Shown piece by piece: positions 1-11,135 of a DNA stretch of 31,796 bases (position 1 is the first letter of the stretch; the number at the start of each line of letters is the position of its first letter). The translations under genes were made by a program, and so were the position numbers. The notes beneath the pieces are model-generated. The model did not search any database. It was given only the letters and a program-made list of their open reading frames with translations, and was not told the DNA's origin. This stretch comes from Cercozoa sp. M6MM (Eukaryota; Endomyxa: Ascetosporea), in the NCBI GenBank assembly GCA_040357565.1, contig JBDODJ010000128.1. The stretch is one strand, 5' to 3'.

Positions 1-47
<47 letters not shown>
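1..47. repeat. (TG)n microsatellite at contig edge
   Basis: Perfect TG dinucleotide tract reaching the first base of the window. It lies in the intron upstream of the first visible exon. A second short TG tract (452-470) sits in another intron of the same gene. Confidence 0.95.
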
Positions 48-49
<2 letters not shown>

Positions 50-67
50 TTGTGGAAATGTGAACAG

Positions 68-982
68 AACTTTGTCGCCAGTTACTCTAGCACAGCGGAG
101 GCCCTCGAGGCGGCGCTGAACATCGACGTGCTTCAGAAGTGCGAAGAAGAGGACAAAAAGGACACCAAGGTCGCCCTTCAGCGGTTCCTCTTTTTGACGG
201 TTACTTCGCTGAGACACTCACGTGAGCTTGTTGTACTTTTGCGCAGGGCCAAGACACCCAAAGCCGGAAAGAAAGGCGATAGCACGAAAACAGCGGACGT
301 ACTTTGCATTCGCACAATGCCAACAGTGCATGGTTAAGGTGTATGCTTCTGTTCTGTGTCAGAAAAAGGTATCAGACAGCGACGTATACGTTCCTCCCGA
401 GGAGACGGAACCTTCGGAAACGGTAACGTCGTGCTTCGTCTGAATGGCTGGGTGTGTGTGTGTGTGTGTGGATTTGGAAGTGCGCCCATGTGTCCTGCAC
501 AGATCAGTGCGCCTTCAGAAGCGACGAAGCCAGACGCACAGCCTGAAAACGTCAGCGACAACAGTGTTGAAGCCGGCGAAAAAGGCGAGGTAGGTTTTGA
601 AGAAGAGGAGGCGTCGCTGGTGCCCGAGGAAAGCGACGAGGAGTTCGAGCCAAGTGCGCACTACCTGCAGGTCTTGAATTCGCAGAAAAAGAACAAAAAA
701 AGCAAGCGCAAGAAGCGACGAAAGGAAAAAATTCCCGGTAGGCACACAAGCACTCCAGTCGTTGTGTGCTACTATACGAGTGTTTGCAGGAGAGAGCGGC
801 TCCACGAAAAAGCGTCGCCGGAAAAAGTTCGCCGACGAGCGCGCCGCTGAGCACGATTTTGAGCGTGTGTTTTTTTTTTCGCCGATGACTGTTGTGTATA
901 TGTATGTCGATGCGCAGAATGGCGAGTGCGGACACTCATCATGTTCAGTGACTCCGATAATGACCAATGCCTCTTTGTTTAG
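68..982 (+). CDS. 3' part of an unidentified lysine-rich / acidic protein (5' end outside window)
   Basis: Best splice chain, in phase throughout: 68-183, 247-325, 363-422, 503-737, 790-864, 918-982, giving 209 residues ending at TAG. The acceptor before 68 closes an intron made of the (TG)n tract at the window edge, so the start is missing. The protein begins NFVASYSSTAEALEAALNID, then has an acidic stretch (SDSDVYVPPEETEPSE) and a block rich in E and D. Next come dense basic runs (KKNKKSKRKKRRKEK, KKRRRKKF), and it ends WRVRTLIMFSDSDNDQCLFV. Such alternating acidic and basic tails are common in nuclear or nucleolar proteins, but I do not recognise the family. A second splice solution at the left end (68-229, then 247 in another frame) is also open, so exons one to three are uncertain. 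Confidence 0.55.
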
Positions 983-1369
983 CTGCGTGTTCACCCAACT
1001 GGCCTAGCAGCGCATGGTGGATCGTCGAATGCATGTCGGCCTAGCGTGGGTTTCAAACCAAACCTCAGTTTGTTACTCACAGATAAATATTAACGGTCGT
1101 GTCCGTTCCGTTCGGTCGATTGATGCTGACGGATGTGATGGATGGATAGGTGACATGTCGATAGTACTACGCTATAAGTTATGAAAGTAGAGTAGCAATA
1201 TGACTGAAGCGAAGTGAACGGACGGGACCTCACTGAAACGAAATGGCGTAAGTTTAAATCTGCTCTCTAGACCGTTCAGTTTCCTTGATTTGGCTTGATA
1301 TCGATCCCAGCAGTCGGAGTGCTGGAACAGTCTAGAATCAGTTGACTGTTTTCATTGCATTGAATCTGA
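983..1369. other. Intergenic region
   Basis: Between the TAG at 982 and the ATG at 1370 I find no convincing exon in any frame on either strand. The ATG at 1370 is directly preceded by an in-frame TGA, which supports it as the first coding ATG of the next gene. A possible short 5' exon (ATGGC before a GTAAGT-like donor at 1243-1248) could not be connected in phase. Confidence 0.5.
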
Positions 1370-4300
1370 ATGAACACGGCACGGTCTGAAGGGACCGAAT
1401 GGCACGCCGGGTGCACGTCAAGCAATGGCCAAGAAAACAGGGCTAAAACAGTAGCTGCTGACTGTAAGCCACTCAGCACCAGCTGGAAAGAAACACAAGC
1501 ACCAACACCTGTGACTAAGAGAGGCTTAGGGCGGATGGAAGCCGAAGCAGACACAGTGATTGTGGTTTCAGGCCAGGGCTGTGAAGACCCTTTAAGTGCC
1601 GCAAGAAAAAAGCTGGACGCTTTGGTGAAAGAGCACCTGCACGTTTTCGAATGCTACGTTGTACGCCGACGCCAAATGTTGCAGCTCATCGATCTCGTGT
1701 TTGCGTTGTATTCTTCTGTGGAGGAGGTATCTTGTCGATTAATACCAAATTGGCCTAAATTAATTCTGACAATGCCTTCGGCACTCCTAGCGAGGACTGA
1801 CCTCGAACTTCATCTGCCTTGTCCAAGTAAATTTATAGTAATCCTGTTTCCGCCATTAAACCTTGTATTGCTTTCTTTCTCCATTGACACGGTTGAAATC
1901 ATAATTTAGGCAAAAGTGCGCGTTCTGGCCACGCGGTCCTCCAACCTAGCTCGCAATGTGTGACTTTCTTTTGTAAGGAACAACTTAAAGATGAAGGTAC
2001 AAACGTATGAGTTAACAGGGCGCGGTATTACTGCTCCCTTTGGCGGCGGCACTTCAAAGTCCTCGCTTTGACGACGCTCTCGTTCTCAGCGTGGTAGCGA
2101 TATCCAGCTTTCTCATTTGGTTGTGCGGATGTCAACACTATAACTTTCGGTTTAGACGAGGCACATTGCACATGCGTTAATTGAGGCTGAGCAGGAACGA
2201 TGTGGCTCCTCAAACCACGTTCCACTGGCTTTGGCGCTACTACGAGATACGGTACAACAGCAACAGCTGCCCGGGTTTAGCACTATATGGAAGCGAAATG
2301 CGTCTATTTGTAGCCATTACTGCACAATGCAGAGCGAACAAAAAAGTCGCTCGACGCGCTGCTTCCTCATTGGCACATTGTCGCCAACTGTCGTGGCTGG
2401 TCTGATGCCTCGCCTGAAGGTGTGTTTTGGTTTAGATACAAAGTGAATACGCGTTGAAACCTCAACCCTCGGTGCAGCCAAACTATTGCTCGTGATGACA
2501 ACCGAGTTCTGGCAGTCGCGCAAGTGGATCCGCGCGCTCAGCAAGAATTCCCTCGCGAGCATCGCTGCTCCGTAATTTAAGCAACTTGTTCTTTCTTTCG
2601 TTTGAACTCTTGCGTGCATTTAAAGTGTTTCTCACAGGGTCGAGTGGCACCTGTTGCCGCTTTTGACGAGGTCGATACGCGAAAACCAAGGACGTATCCT
2701 GGGACATCAGTGTCTTGCCATTGGTAATTTAAGTTTACTATTAAATTTATCAACGGTAAATATTGTGTTTTTCTGGATGATGCATCCGTAGGAGAGTCCA
2801 TAATGTGCAAAGCTACCACTGTAATAGAAGATAATGACATCAGTTGCCGACTGCTGCTGACTGCAACCATTGAAGCATTCCTTGGTCGCGACACCATCCC
2901 GTAAAAATAACGAAACTGAAACTGCTGCTTTTCACTTTTAAAAAACACTCATATTTGATTGCTCCTTGAAGCAGAGTCGAACTGCAGCTATCGCTCCTAT
3001 CCACTGTTTTCGGTATGCGTCAGAACGATCAATGGGACCTTGAGAGGTACTGTTGGAAAGAACAAACGAACTGACCGGACACCAGGGGTTTGATAGACTT
3101 CACTGCACACTCGAACACATAACAAGGAGTACCGCGGCCGTTTTTTGGCGTCGTTTTGCAGCACGACACGCATCGAGCTTTGTCGCTCTGGACTGCATAC
3201 TTCAATCGCTTAGGTGTTTCTTCCTTCCCTCAGTCTGAATTGTGTGCGGCTTTTCATTGAGAGGGGCATGGCATCATCAGTTCGGCGGAAGAAATCGATG
3301 AGTTGCTACTTCAGACGGGAGTGTGGCTGTCACAAGGCCTGCACCTCAAAAGAAAAACTCCATTGAAGTTGCAGTGCCTCCTTTGGCAGACTTCCGCACA
3401 TGTATTTGCATTGGTATCACCCATACTCGGGTCATTTTTAATCACTGCGCTGCATGTGCCAGAATGGCGAATGCATCAATTTTCATGCATCAAAACTAGA
3501 GGTAGTTGCAGTTTCTGCTTTGTTGACTGACACATATTCTCAAGGGTATTGTCATACAAGTGCGTTCTGGACTATCTTCCGCAAGACTTCGTACAAGCAA
3601 TCCTGTCGTAAGGGAGAGCTGTTCCTCTGGGTATATCCCGTTTAATTTACATACGACACAACATGAAAGCAGGGTTCTGACCGGAGATGGTCTAGTTTTA
3701 GCTAACGGTGGCCCACTGTGGGATATGTAAAACACTTCTTCCTCCCAGTGCTGTCGAAGTAACCATCGGTTTTGTTAGCACTGTTGTTCGTCTGATGTTT
3801 CGACGCTGCGCGTTTGCCTCGGCCGTGAGTTTCCATGTTGTGGACTTATTATTGTCGCTTAATGGCTTGTATTTTGAAGAAAGATGATCGTCTGCTTGGA
3901 ACAGAGACCGCTCAAAAACTGTTGTGTGAAGGTAACGAGAAGTTGAAGTTGCCCGATGGAACGTTGGACTGGGGTACTTTTTATACTTCATTTGCGCACA
4001 CACTGCAGGAAGGATGTCAACTGATGTAAAAAACCTGCTGTGCACCTACTGTGGTTGGAGACGCTCTACTCCCGGAGTAACTTGTTTGCTATAAGCTTAG
4101 TTGTCTATTCCAAGAGGGAAATTATATCTTCGTACTGATATTTGAATAGGAACTGCGCACTCTAGTATATGTGGCGCGCTACTGCGGCCTGGCATGCCAC
4201 CGCGCACTATTGGATTCACTTGAGGTTGCACTATCCCAGCAGACTGTAAATTTTACTTCATCTTCTTTGTTCGCCTGTGAAAGCTCACTCTCATTAAATG

Positions 4301-4561
4301 ACTATCGAAACAACAACACACCACGTTAATCTATCAACTGAACAGGAAGCTCAAGGTCTGCAAGAACTACTCGCCGTGCTGCTTCAGCAGAGAGAGTTGC
4401 TCTTTGAACAGATGATGGCAAGAGCCCAACTGCAGGAAATCTGTATTGAGCTGCAAGTACCTGCCGATGTTCTGGGTATCGTTCGAGAACTGATACTTCC
4501 GGAGAGCTACGCATCCCAAATAGTGGCCAACGTGGGTTATCTTATCCAGGGCAGAGCCTGA
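1370..4561 (+). CDS. Unidentified ~690-aa helical protein, ~17 exons
   Basis: Exon chain with consistent phases: 1370-1726, 1910-1957, 2019-2093, 2156-2399, 2478-2571, 2638-2723, 2792-2900, 2975-3046, 3097-3213, 3281-3413, 3463-3545, 3586-3726, 3779-3824, 3880-3973, 4009-4076, 4150-4245, 4346-4561. The product is about 692 aa. Using the acceptor at 3748 instead of 3778 adds ten residues with a 22-nt intron. The translation is rich in amphipathic helices (ALVKEHLHVFECYVVRRRQM, GILGHQCLAIGESIM-like segments, VYVARYCGLACHRALLDSLE). The C terminus is LQVPADVLGIVRELILPESY followed by a short tail. There is no transmembrane cluster, signal peptide or catalytic motif I recognise. The look is that of an alpha-solenoid; a scaffold nucleoporin (Nup188/Nup205 class) is one idea, but I cannot support it from a motif. 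It converges on the dynein gene, 126 nt between stops. Individual exon edges, especially 2399/2478, may be off. Confidence 0.6.
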
Positions 4562-4687
4562 AACCCAGTTGAACTAAAGAGTTTCCTGAGTCAGTTTCAG
4601 TTCACGAATCAATGATTGTCCTTTGACGTAGCACCACTTGGAGAACGAAAGCACTGTCAGTTTTGTTTTTGTACAACGTTGATAGGC

Positions 4688-7600
4688 TCAATCGACAACG
4701 TCGCTTTTCAACTGATCATCCACGGCATTGTCGGTGGTGGCAAGTGCCACACCGTCATTAAAGTTGAGACGTTGGCTCAACACTTCTGTCAGTTTACAGT
4801 ACTGTGCCTCACGCACCTCGTCAGTTGCTTCACCTGTATTGAAGTAAAACTAATATGTTCTCCAGCAAACAGTTGCGCGAAACGTACCTGCAACACTCAC
4901 ACTCGCGTCTTTGCCGCTAGTAAACCTTGTCGCGTCGACAGTGTTCTCTGCCTGTGTGTCTCGAGTGTCTTCTGTTGTGACTCCTACATTGCTTTCGCCG
5001 AGTTCAGCGTTGTCAATTCGCATGCATTGTCGCGCAATAAACGCGTCGAAGAGTTCACTTTCATTTGGAGTGGCGCGACGCAAGCTGAGGTCCCCAAAGC
5101 CAATACCTCTTGAAACAACGCTTGGGTGAAACGCAAAGCAACTGAACTTACACGGACGGGAGCCGGAGCAAGTGCACTGTTCCACCGCGATCACCAACAG
5201 CAAGCATGTGCGAATGGCGTGAAGCTAGTGCACTGTCTTCGAAACACGAGCTGGACACAGCACACGATGCCGACGGAAACGGGTCCAGCAAGGGCTCAAG
5301 CGTCGAGGACAGGATATCCCACCTGCAAAAACAACTGACGGTAATATAGAACACATAAAACAATGAACAGAATAATCTCTGGCCTCTAGAACAACGTACA
5401 CGTGGACGGCGCCGTCTTGTAGCACCGCAAAAATCACTCCTTTTCGATGCGTACTCCAAAGAGCATCGACCATCTCCGAGCGTGCCGAAGGCGACACAAA
5501 GAGCGGCTGCGAATAGTTGCGTTTCCAAACGGCAAAGCATCTCTCACCGCAAGTGAGTGCCAAGTCAGCATCGAAAGGCGCCAAGTGCACCTGTCGCACC
5601 AAGTTGTCGTGTGCATTGGGCACCCGAAAGCGCACTTTGCTGCCGCCTTCTTTGCCGAAACAGCCGAAACCAAAACCGTGCGATGTATCAGAGAAGACAA
5701 AGCAGTCCTCCAGGTCTGGTTCATCCACGCCGAGGTCTTCACTTTTGACCCACTGACGCAAAAGCTGTGCCGCAGGCGACTCGAGAGTTCTCGCCTCAAC
5801 TGCCTGCAGATAGGAGGTTCCGTCGTTGGCCCGAATTGTCTCGTTGATTGGCAAGGCACAGAGCGGTTGCCATGGGGCGAGTCCACTTGTGGTGCCGCGT
5901 CGCTTGGATCTTCCGAAAGTTGTTCGCACATCCCACACAAGAGGCACTCCGTCGCCAGCTACTGACACCAGCTGCAGAGGGCGCAGGTCCGCATTCGGCA
6001 CTTGGGTGCTATCAAGCTCGTTTTCCGGCTGCTCGTTGAGCGGCAGGCGCTTTCCGCGTTTATCATACAGGGATTGGGAGGGAAGCCACGACAGCGATGT
6101 TACAGCTTGAAGGTGCGACCGCTCCATTGAGCTGAGGAATCGAGGTTCGATTGTGACGACATTGTTTCCGTCCTCACTGGGCATACCCAGTTCAGCGAGA
6201 CTTGCTTTAGACTGTAGCAGCATCTTCATTGCATCACTCGTAAGACCATCGCGCGAGTCGTGCTTGGTCTGGCGGTTATCAGCTTTGCTCGCGAACTGTG
6301 TACTCTCACCGACCTATTGTAAAACATGACGCTACTTCTCCTTCGTCGTGACAGATCATTTTTCAGTATTGGCACAGTATCAAACTAAATTTACCTCTTT
6401 GCGGTCCGCTGTTTCGTGTCGAACGTCCCACATGGCAAGCTGTCCATTCTCCAGGCCAGCAACGATGAGAAGTGGCTCTGTGGGGTGGAACTTGAACGAA
6501 ATCACGTCGCATGGAGCGATAAGTACGTATCGCGGTTTAAGCAAGTCGTCGAGAGTGTCCCAGACAAGAATGGCCATTGTGCGCGAGTCTCCACTTGAAC
6601 GCGTTCGGGCCTCAAAGTCGACATTGAGGCCACACGACACCGCAACAACGCCGCGTTCGGTCGGATGCCACTGTATAGAAGTAATGTACTTGTATCTGCT
6701 GTGTGTGAGGTCGACGAAGGAAAATGCCTCCCGTAGAGCAGGAACTTCGTGAAATCTGTCTTCATGTACGCTCACCGGGAGCAAGGAGGCGAGCGGATCA
6801 GCGAACATGCGCATCTCCACCTGAGTCGACTTTTGTTCGTACTCGAACATTGCGCAGGCTCGCATCGCAAAGTCTTTCATTTCTCGAGAAGCGAAAGCAG
6901 CCTCAGATTCCTTGTCTGTCAGGCGCCGAGCTCGATACTGCATCGCCGCATTCAGTCGCGCCACTGACGGAGTTTGGACATGCACTTCCTGAGAGTTGCT
7001 GGCGCACTGAACTGCCGCGTCTCGAATTCGCCACTTTGCCAGCGCAAGCGCAGAACAAGCGCCTCCTTTGAGCTGTGCTTTTTTGTGACTCTGTGAAGTT
7101 TCAGTCACTTCCTTCTCGTCGACACAAGGCACAAACTTTGACTCGAATGAAGAATCGCAAGTTGACGAATCAACGAACTCGGGGGCTCTCTTCGAAATAT
7201 CGCAGTCCACCCACTGAATTTCCACGCGCAAAGGTTCTCGCTGTAGCTTCTCTTGCTCGGATTCAATTTCGTCGATGGAGTTTCCTTGTGGTTGCCATTT
7301 GTTCGGATCTGTGCTTGGTTCCTTGACTTCAAAGTCATCAAACGCGCCCAAATTGTACTGTTCCAGGAGCGCACTAAACTTCAGCTGGAACTGCTCCTCG
7401 GGGGATAACTGCAAGATCGCTGATTCGTTGAATCTGCCTTCGGCATCTTCCTTCTTCTGCTTTGCCAATTGGTCTTGCTCCTCTTTTTCGAGTCGAACGA
7501 GTTCAGACTCAAACAACTCGGGTGTCGACACCCAGTAGAAGTTTTGCTCGTAGACAGACTCAGGGTCGAAGACGAAAAGCACATTCTCTCCGGCGTACTT

Positions 7601-7798
7601 GGCAAACTTGGTTCGCTGCGGATGAAAGTCGCTCACAAAACCGATCTCCTGGACCTCGTCAAGGATGGCTTGCTTTGGGATTATTTTGAATGCAACGACG
7701 TCATAGATTTCGTCTCCCGTCTTCATATCATGCCGCAGCAGACCCTTCTCGGTGAGAAAGATAGGTTCTACACCGGTGGGTACCTTGACCACCGACAT
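4688..7798 (-). CDS. DNAI3: Axonemal dynein intermediate chain, DNAI3/WDR63 family
   Basis: Five exons read on the minus strand: 7798-6395, 6313-5400, 5322-5152, 5084-4888, 4833-4688. They give 943 aa, close to the roughly 890 of animal WDR63. The N-terminal block (PIFLTEKGLLRHDMKTGDEI, then IIPKQAILDEV, VSDFHPQRTKF, ENVLFVFDPE) is the conserved head of this family. WD repeats follow from about residue 370: HPTERGVVAVSCGL, AILVWDTLDD, KFHPTEPLLIVAGLENGQ, LAMWDVR, VSVAGDGVPLVWDVR and LALTCGERCFAVWKRN. The 5400/5322 junction rebuilds DGAVHVWDI, and the next exon has MLAVGDRGGTVHLLRLPSV. The LRRATPNESELFDAFIAR tail after the last repeat matches the family too. DNAI3 belongs to inner-arm dynein (I1/f type) complexes on ciliary doublets. 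In-frame TGA just upstream of the ATG supports the start. The introns are 54-81 nt and two of four donors are GTACGT. Confidence 0.93.
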
Positions 7799-8201
7799 CA
7801 AATCTCAGACGTTCGTTGATCAAGCCCACACAACACACAACACCCAGCTTCGACGCGACTTCTTTCGCCTCCAAGGCACAGAATAGAGCTACTTGCACAA
7901 AACTCTCACCTGGTCGATCTGCAAAGCTTCTCTGACAGAAGGGCACGGAATTAATTTTACTTTTTCTCTGCAAGAAATACCACAAAATCGGCCGGGTTCC
8001 GGTTCAACTACAGTATATTTAAAGCCTCCAGTTCAACTAATGAATTTGGGACACGGACAGACTTGATTTAGTTTGTCGACGATCTTTAACGTGATGATTG
8101 AAAACTTAAATCGGTGGCTGTTGGTGTGACTCTTACTCGCGTTCACGTTCTACTGGCTGTCGGTTGGTATGATACGTTCTGTTGACTCAGTTCTGTTCAG
8201 T
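7799..8201. other. Intergenic / 5' region of the dynein gene
   Basis: No coding exon is evident. A TATA-like string read on the minus strand (about 8013-8023) lies roughly 215 nt upstream of the DNAI3 ATG. I cannot tell whether it is functional. The region also borders the 3' end of the next minus-strand gene. Confidence 0.4.
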
Positions 8202-9448
8202 TCATATCGACGCCTGGCTCGTGTAATTTTCGACTTGCGTTAAAACACTGGAACGAAAGTGTAGGGAGGCAGAGAAAGCGGAAGGCGCCGAGAGACACAA
8301 CTTAAACCTACAATTAAATTTAGTGCGCCACAGAATTTTCACGAGAAATGCCGCTGTCCTCAGAGGAGGCTCGTTTAAGTCTTTTAATGATCCTCGCGAT
8401 GGTTTGGAAGGCAATTCCTCTCCTTCGCAAGGCGTCTGCTTCGGTTTCTTGAAAAAATTCTGTAATCAGTTCGTGCAGATGCAGGTCTTGCCACATGATG
8501 CTGTGTAAAAGCTACCAATTCCGCACACAGGACAAGCTCCTCTGTCGCGAAGCCACACTGCCCAACTAAATCAAATTCCAAAAATGCTGAACAGGGAGAA
8601 CCCAAGCAGAACCGACTGGCGATACAATATACCATTGTGCGCAACAAACGTGTGCGCAGGGCGAGATGTAGGGATCCTTTGGCGCCGCCTCGCAAATCTG
8701 GTGAACATCACTACCAAAGTGCACTGTTCACGAAAGCAACGGTCAACACTTACTGGACAGGCAGTTCCACGATGCAACTGGGCATTCAATGTGTTCATAT
8801 TGTCAGCGGGCAATAACCTTCCCAACAACGGAACTGTGCAACAGAATATCGTGTTTAAAACACCGTGACGTCAAAACTGTTTCATATAAATCGCTTACGC
8901 TCAGTTCCACTGCCTCCGTCGTTTACAGGACTATCTTCTGGTAGTTTTGAGTTTCGAACAAACCACAGCATTTCGCCGTGATGCCCTTCTGCAAGGGCAA
9001 CAGCGACACCAGATATCGGCATTGGGCTTTCTCCAACACCTTGCCTCCTCGTATTGGCAGGGATGTCGACTCTGTGCTCGTGAGACTTGGCTTCTTCGTC
9101 AGCATGTTCTGTATGCGCAGTATATATACATTGATCCCCATTGAAGTCAAAAAGGCCCTTTGTTTGCGAAAGATTGGGCCGACGTCTTGGAGCCGACACT
9201 AGCGCTTGTAGTGGCACCCCAAACGCTGCAGTACGTCGCCGGGCGTCCTTTGTAGGCAGAGCTACGTATCTATTTTCAGCGCGAATGTAGTGGAGGGCGT
9301 TCTCGCCTAGTTGCGAAACCGCTAGCCAGTCGGCTGCGTGCGTGCGCTTATTGCGTGACATCACGGCATCTACGTCATCGCTGTCATTGAGGCCTTCTGA
9401 AAACCACAAGGCTGAAAATATCCGTCGGTTGAAGGAAAACGAAAGCAT
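8202..9448 (-). CDS. Unidentified ~349-aa protein
   Basis: Exons 9448-8899, 8833-8754, 8723-8633, 8586-8516, 8459-8202 join in phase. The first is a 550-nt open stretch starting MLSFSFNRRIFSALWFSEGL. Later pieces give GRLLPADNMNTLNAQLHRG, TLVVMFTRFARRRQRIPTS, AFLEFDLVGQCGFATEELVL and PLRTAAFLVKILWRTKF. No family is recognised. The basic, acid-free first 18 residues could be a mitochondrial presequence, but that is only a compositional hint. The 30-nt intron at 8724-8753 is a multiple of three without a stop, so it may be coding instead. A donor-like GTAGGT inside the last exon could shorten the C terminus. Part of the first exon is also open in another frame, so an unseen intron there is possible. 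Confidence 0.5.
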
Positions 9449-9902
9449 GGCTAATCGATAAATGCACCTGTGTGTAAAAACGAAGTTCCACGCTGCCTAC
9501 TTGCCGCATGACCCATAAAAACGCAGTCTCGGCGTGGGTTCCCTTCGTGCCTAGTGTGCTTCAGGACGTGGCTCCCGCGTCCAAGGAGTAATTATTCAAT
9601 ATTTTTTGCACCTTCTGACATCCACGCGGACTCGGCGTAACCGTATCGTGCCGTGTCCGTCAGAACCGATGCGAACTGGGAAGTGAACCCGATCTGGTGA
9701 AAGGACGCGACGGTAGGATCGACACATCTGACGATACCGTCGCGTAATATTTAAGCCGAGCTACATTAAAACGTAAAGTCCCGCGCTGTGCCCAATCCAA
9801 TAGCAGCGCAGTCGTTAAGTAAGTTCGGTTCGCGTTGGCGTCGGTTGCAATCAATTGCAAGCATGCCGCGCCGTGCCCAACTTAAAATGGGTGTTAATAA
9901 TG
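9449..9902. other. Intergenic region
   Basis: Between the ATG of the 349-aa gene and the stop of the nuclease gene I see no exon chain. Open stretches here lack splice-compatible neighbours and have no recognisable protein content. Confidence 0.4.
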
Positions 9903-11057
9903 TTATGTTGCAGCGCAGGCGGGCAGGCACCAGACTGCACCCACGTCTCGATACATCAATACGATACCCGTCGCGTACGCTCGACTACTGGGGTGACACA
10001 GAGAACGCACATCGGCGTGTTCGCGACGGCGCTTGATTGCGCTTGGAAGCGGCTTTCTACGCCACATAAAATCAACAACGCAAACACGCAAGAACACAAT
10101 GACACTTGGACATGGCGCCACAAAAGTCAGACATGGAAAACTGTAACACACCACTGCAAACTGGTCCAGATCGCCGATGTACTCCAGCTTGACAGTGATT
10201 TCACGAAGTGCATCAAGCACAGTTTTGTATTCATCGGCAACGTCTATGGACTGCTTCTGTTCCCGACCACTGCCGCTCTCGCAGCAGCAGCAGCAGCAGC
10301 AGCTGAGAGTATCTGTGACGCCCAAGCGCAGCTTACTTGTGTCCAGAATCAAGAAGTTACGCTGACCTTCGTCACTTTCATATGCAAGTGCCTGTACCAA
10401 GACAGGAGTAACTTAATAACAGGGTTAGAAAGATATTACCCACTCGTCCTTTGACATGCGCAGCGACAGGAACGGAAGCATCGCATTGGCTGGTGTGATG
10501 TCGTAAGTGTGCATGGTAGTGTCGGACTGCGTTCGCTGAAAGCCTGCGCGGGGCCTCAACTTGGGCAGCACGCGCAACCTGCATGTGTTACAGAAGCATC
10601 CTCCAGGAGGAAAGTGTGCAAATGTGTCCTACATGCGTGAGCTGATGTCGCTGACAAGATCCGATGCAATGCGTGCGGCGTGCTGCTCGATACTTGCAGG
10701 GTTCTCTAGCGTCGATGCCTGTTGCACGCACCAAGCCGCGTACAATCGTTCAGTCGCTCCAAACCCTATAGGTGTGACCAAATACACACCAAGCAACAGA
10801 CACGCTTAAGTACAGACGAAGGTACAGTCACGAAACTTATCGTTCGACATTGCCATCCAGTGAGGCTTGCGGGCCAAAGCGCGCACAACGTAAGCATCTG
10901 TCAACAGAATGTGTTCAGCATAGATTTAAAAAAGGACAACACCAAGAAAAAACTCCACCATCAACGCGACGATCTTCGGGCGGCAAAATAAAAAAGTTCG
11001 GATGCTCCTCGAGAGCATCAACCGACTTGATCGCATCCGCCTCGCTCACCCCTAACA

Positions 11058-11135
<78 letters not shown>

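Noticed and set aside
4616..5113. Plus-strand open frame of 165 codons opposite the dynein gene
   Set aside because: It is the shadow of the DNAI3 3' exons on the other strand and has no splice-compatible partners.
5447..5965. Plus-strand open frame of 172 codons
   Set aside because: Antisense shadow of WD-repeat coding sequence in DNAI3.
6100..6160. tRNA-like B-box string (GGTTCGATT) near 6144
   Set aside because: It lies inside DNAI3 coding sequence, with no matching A-box or cloverleaf; no tRNA gene was found in the window.
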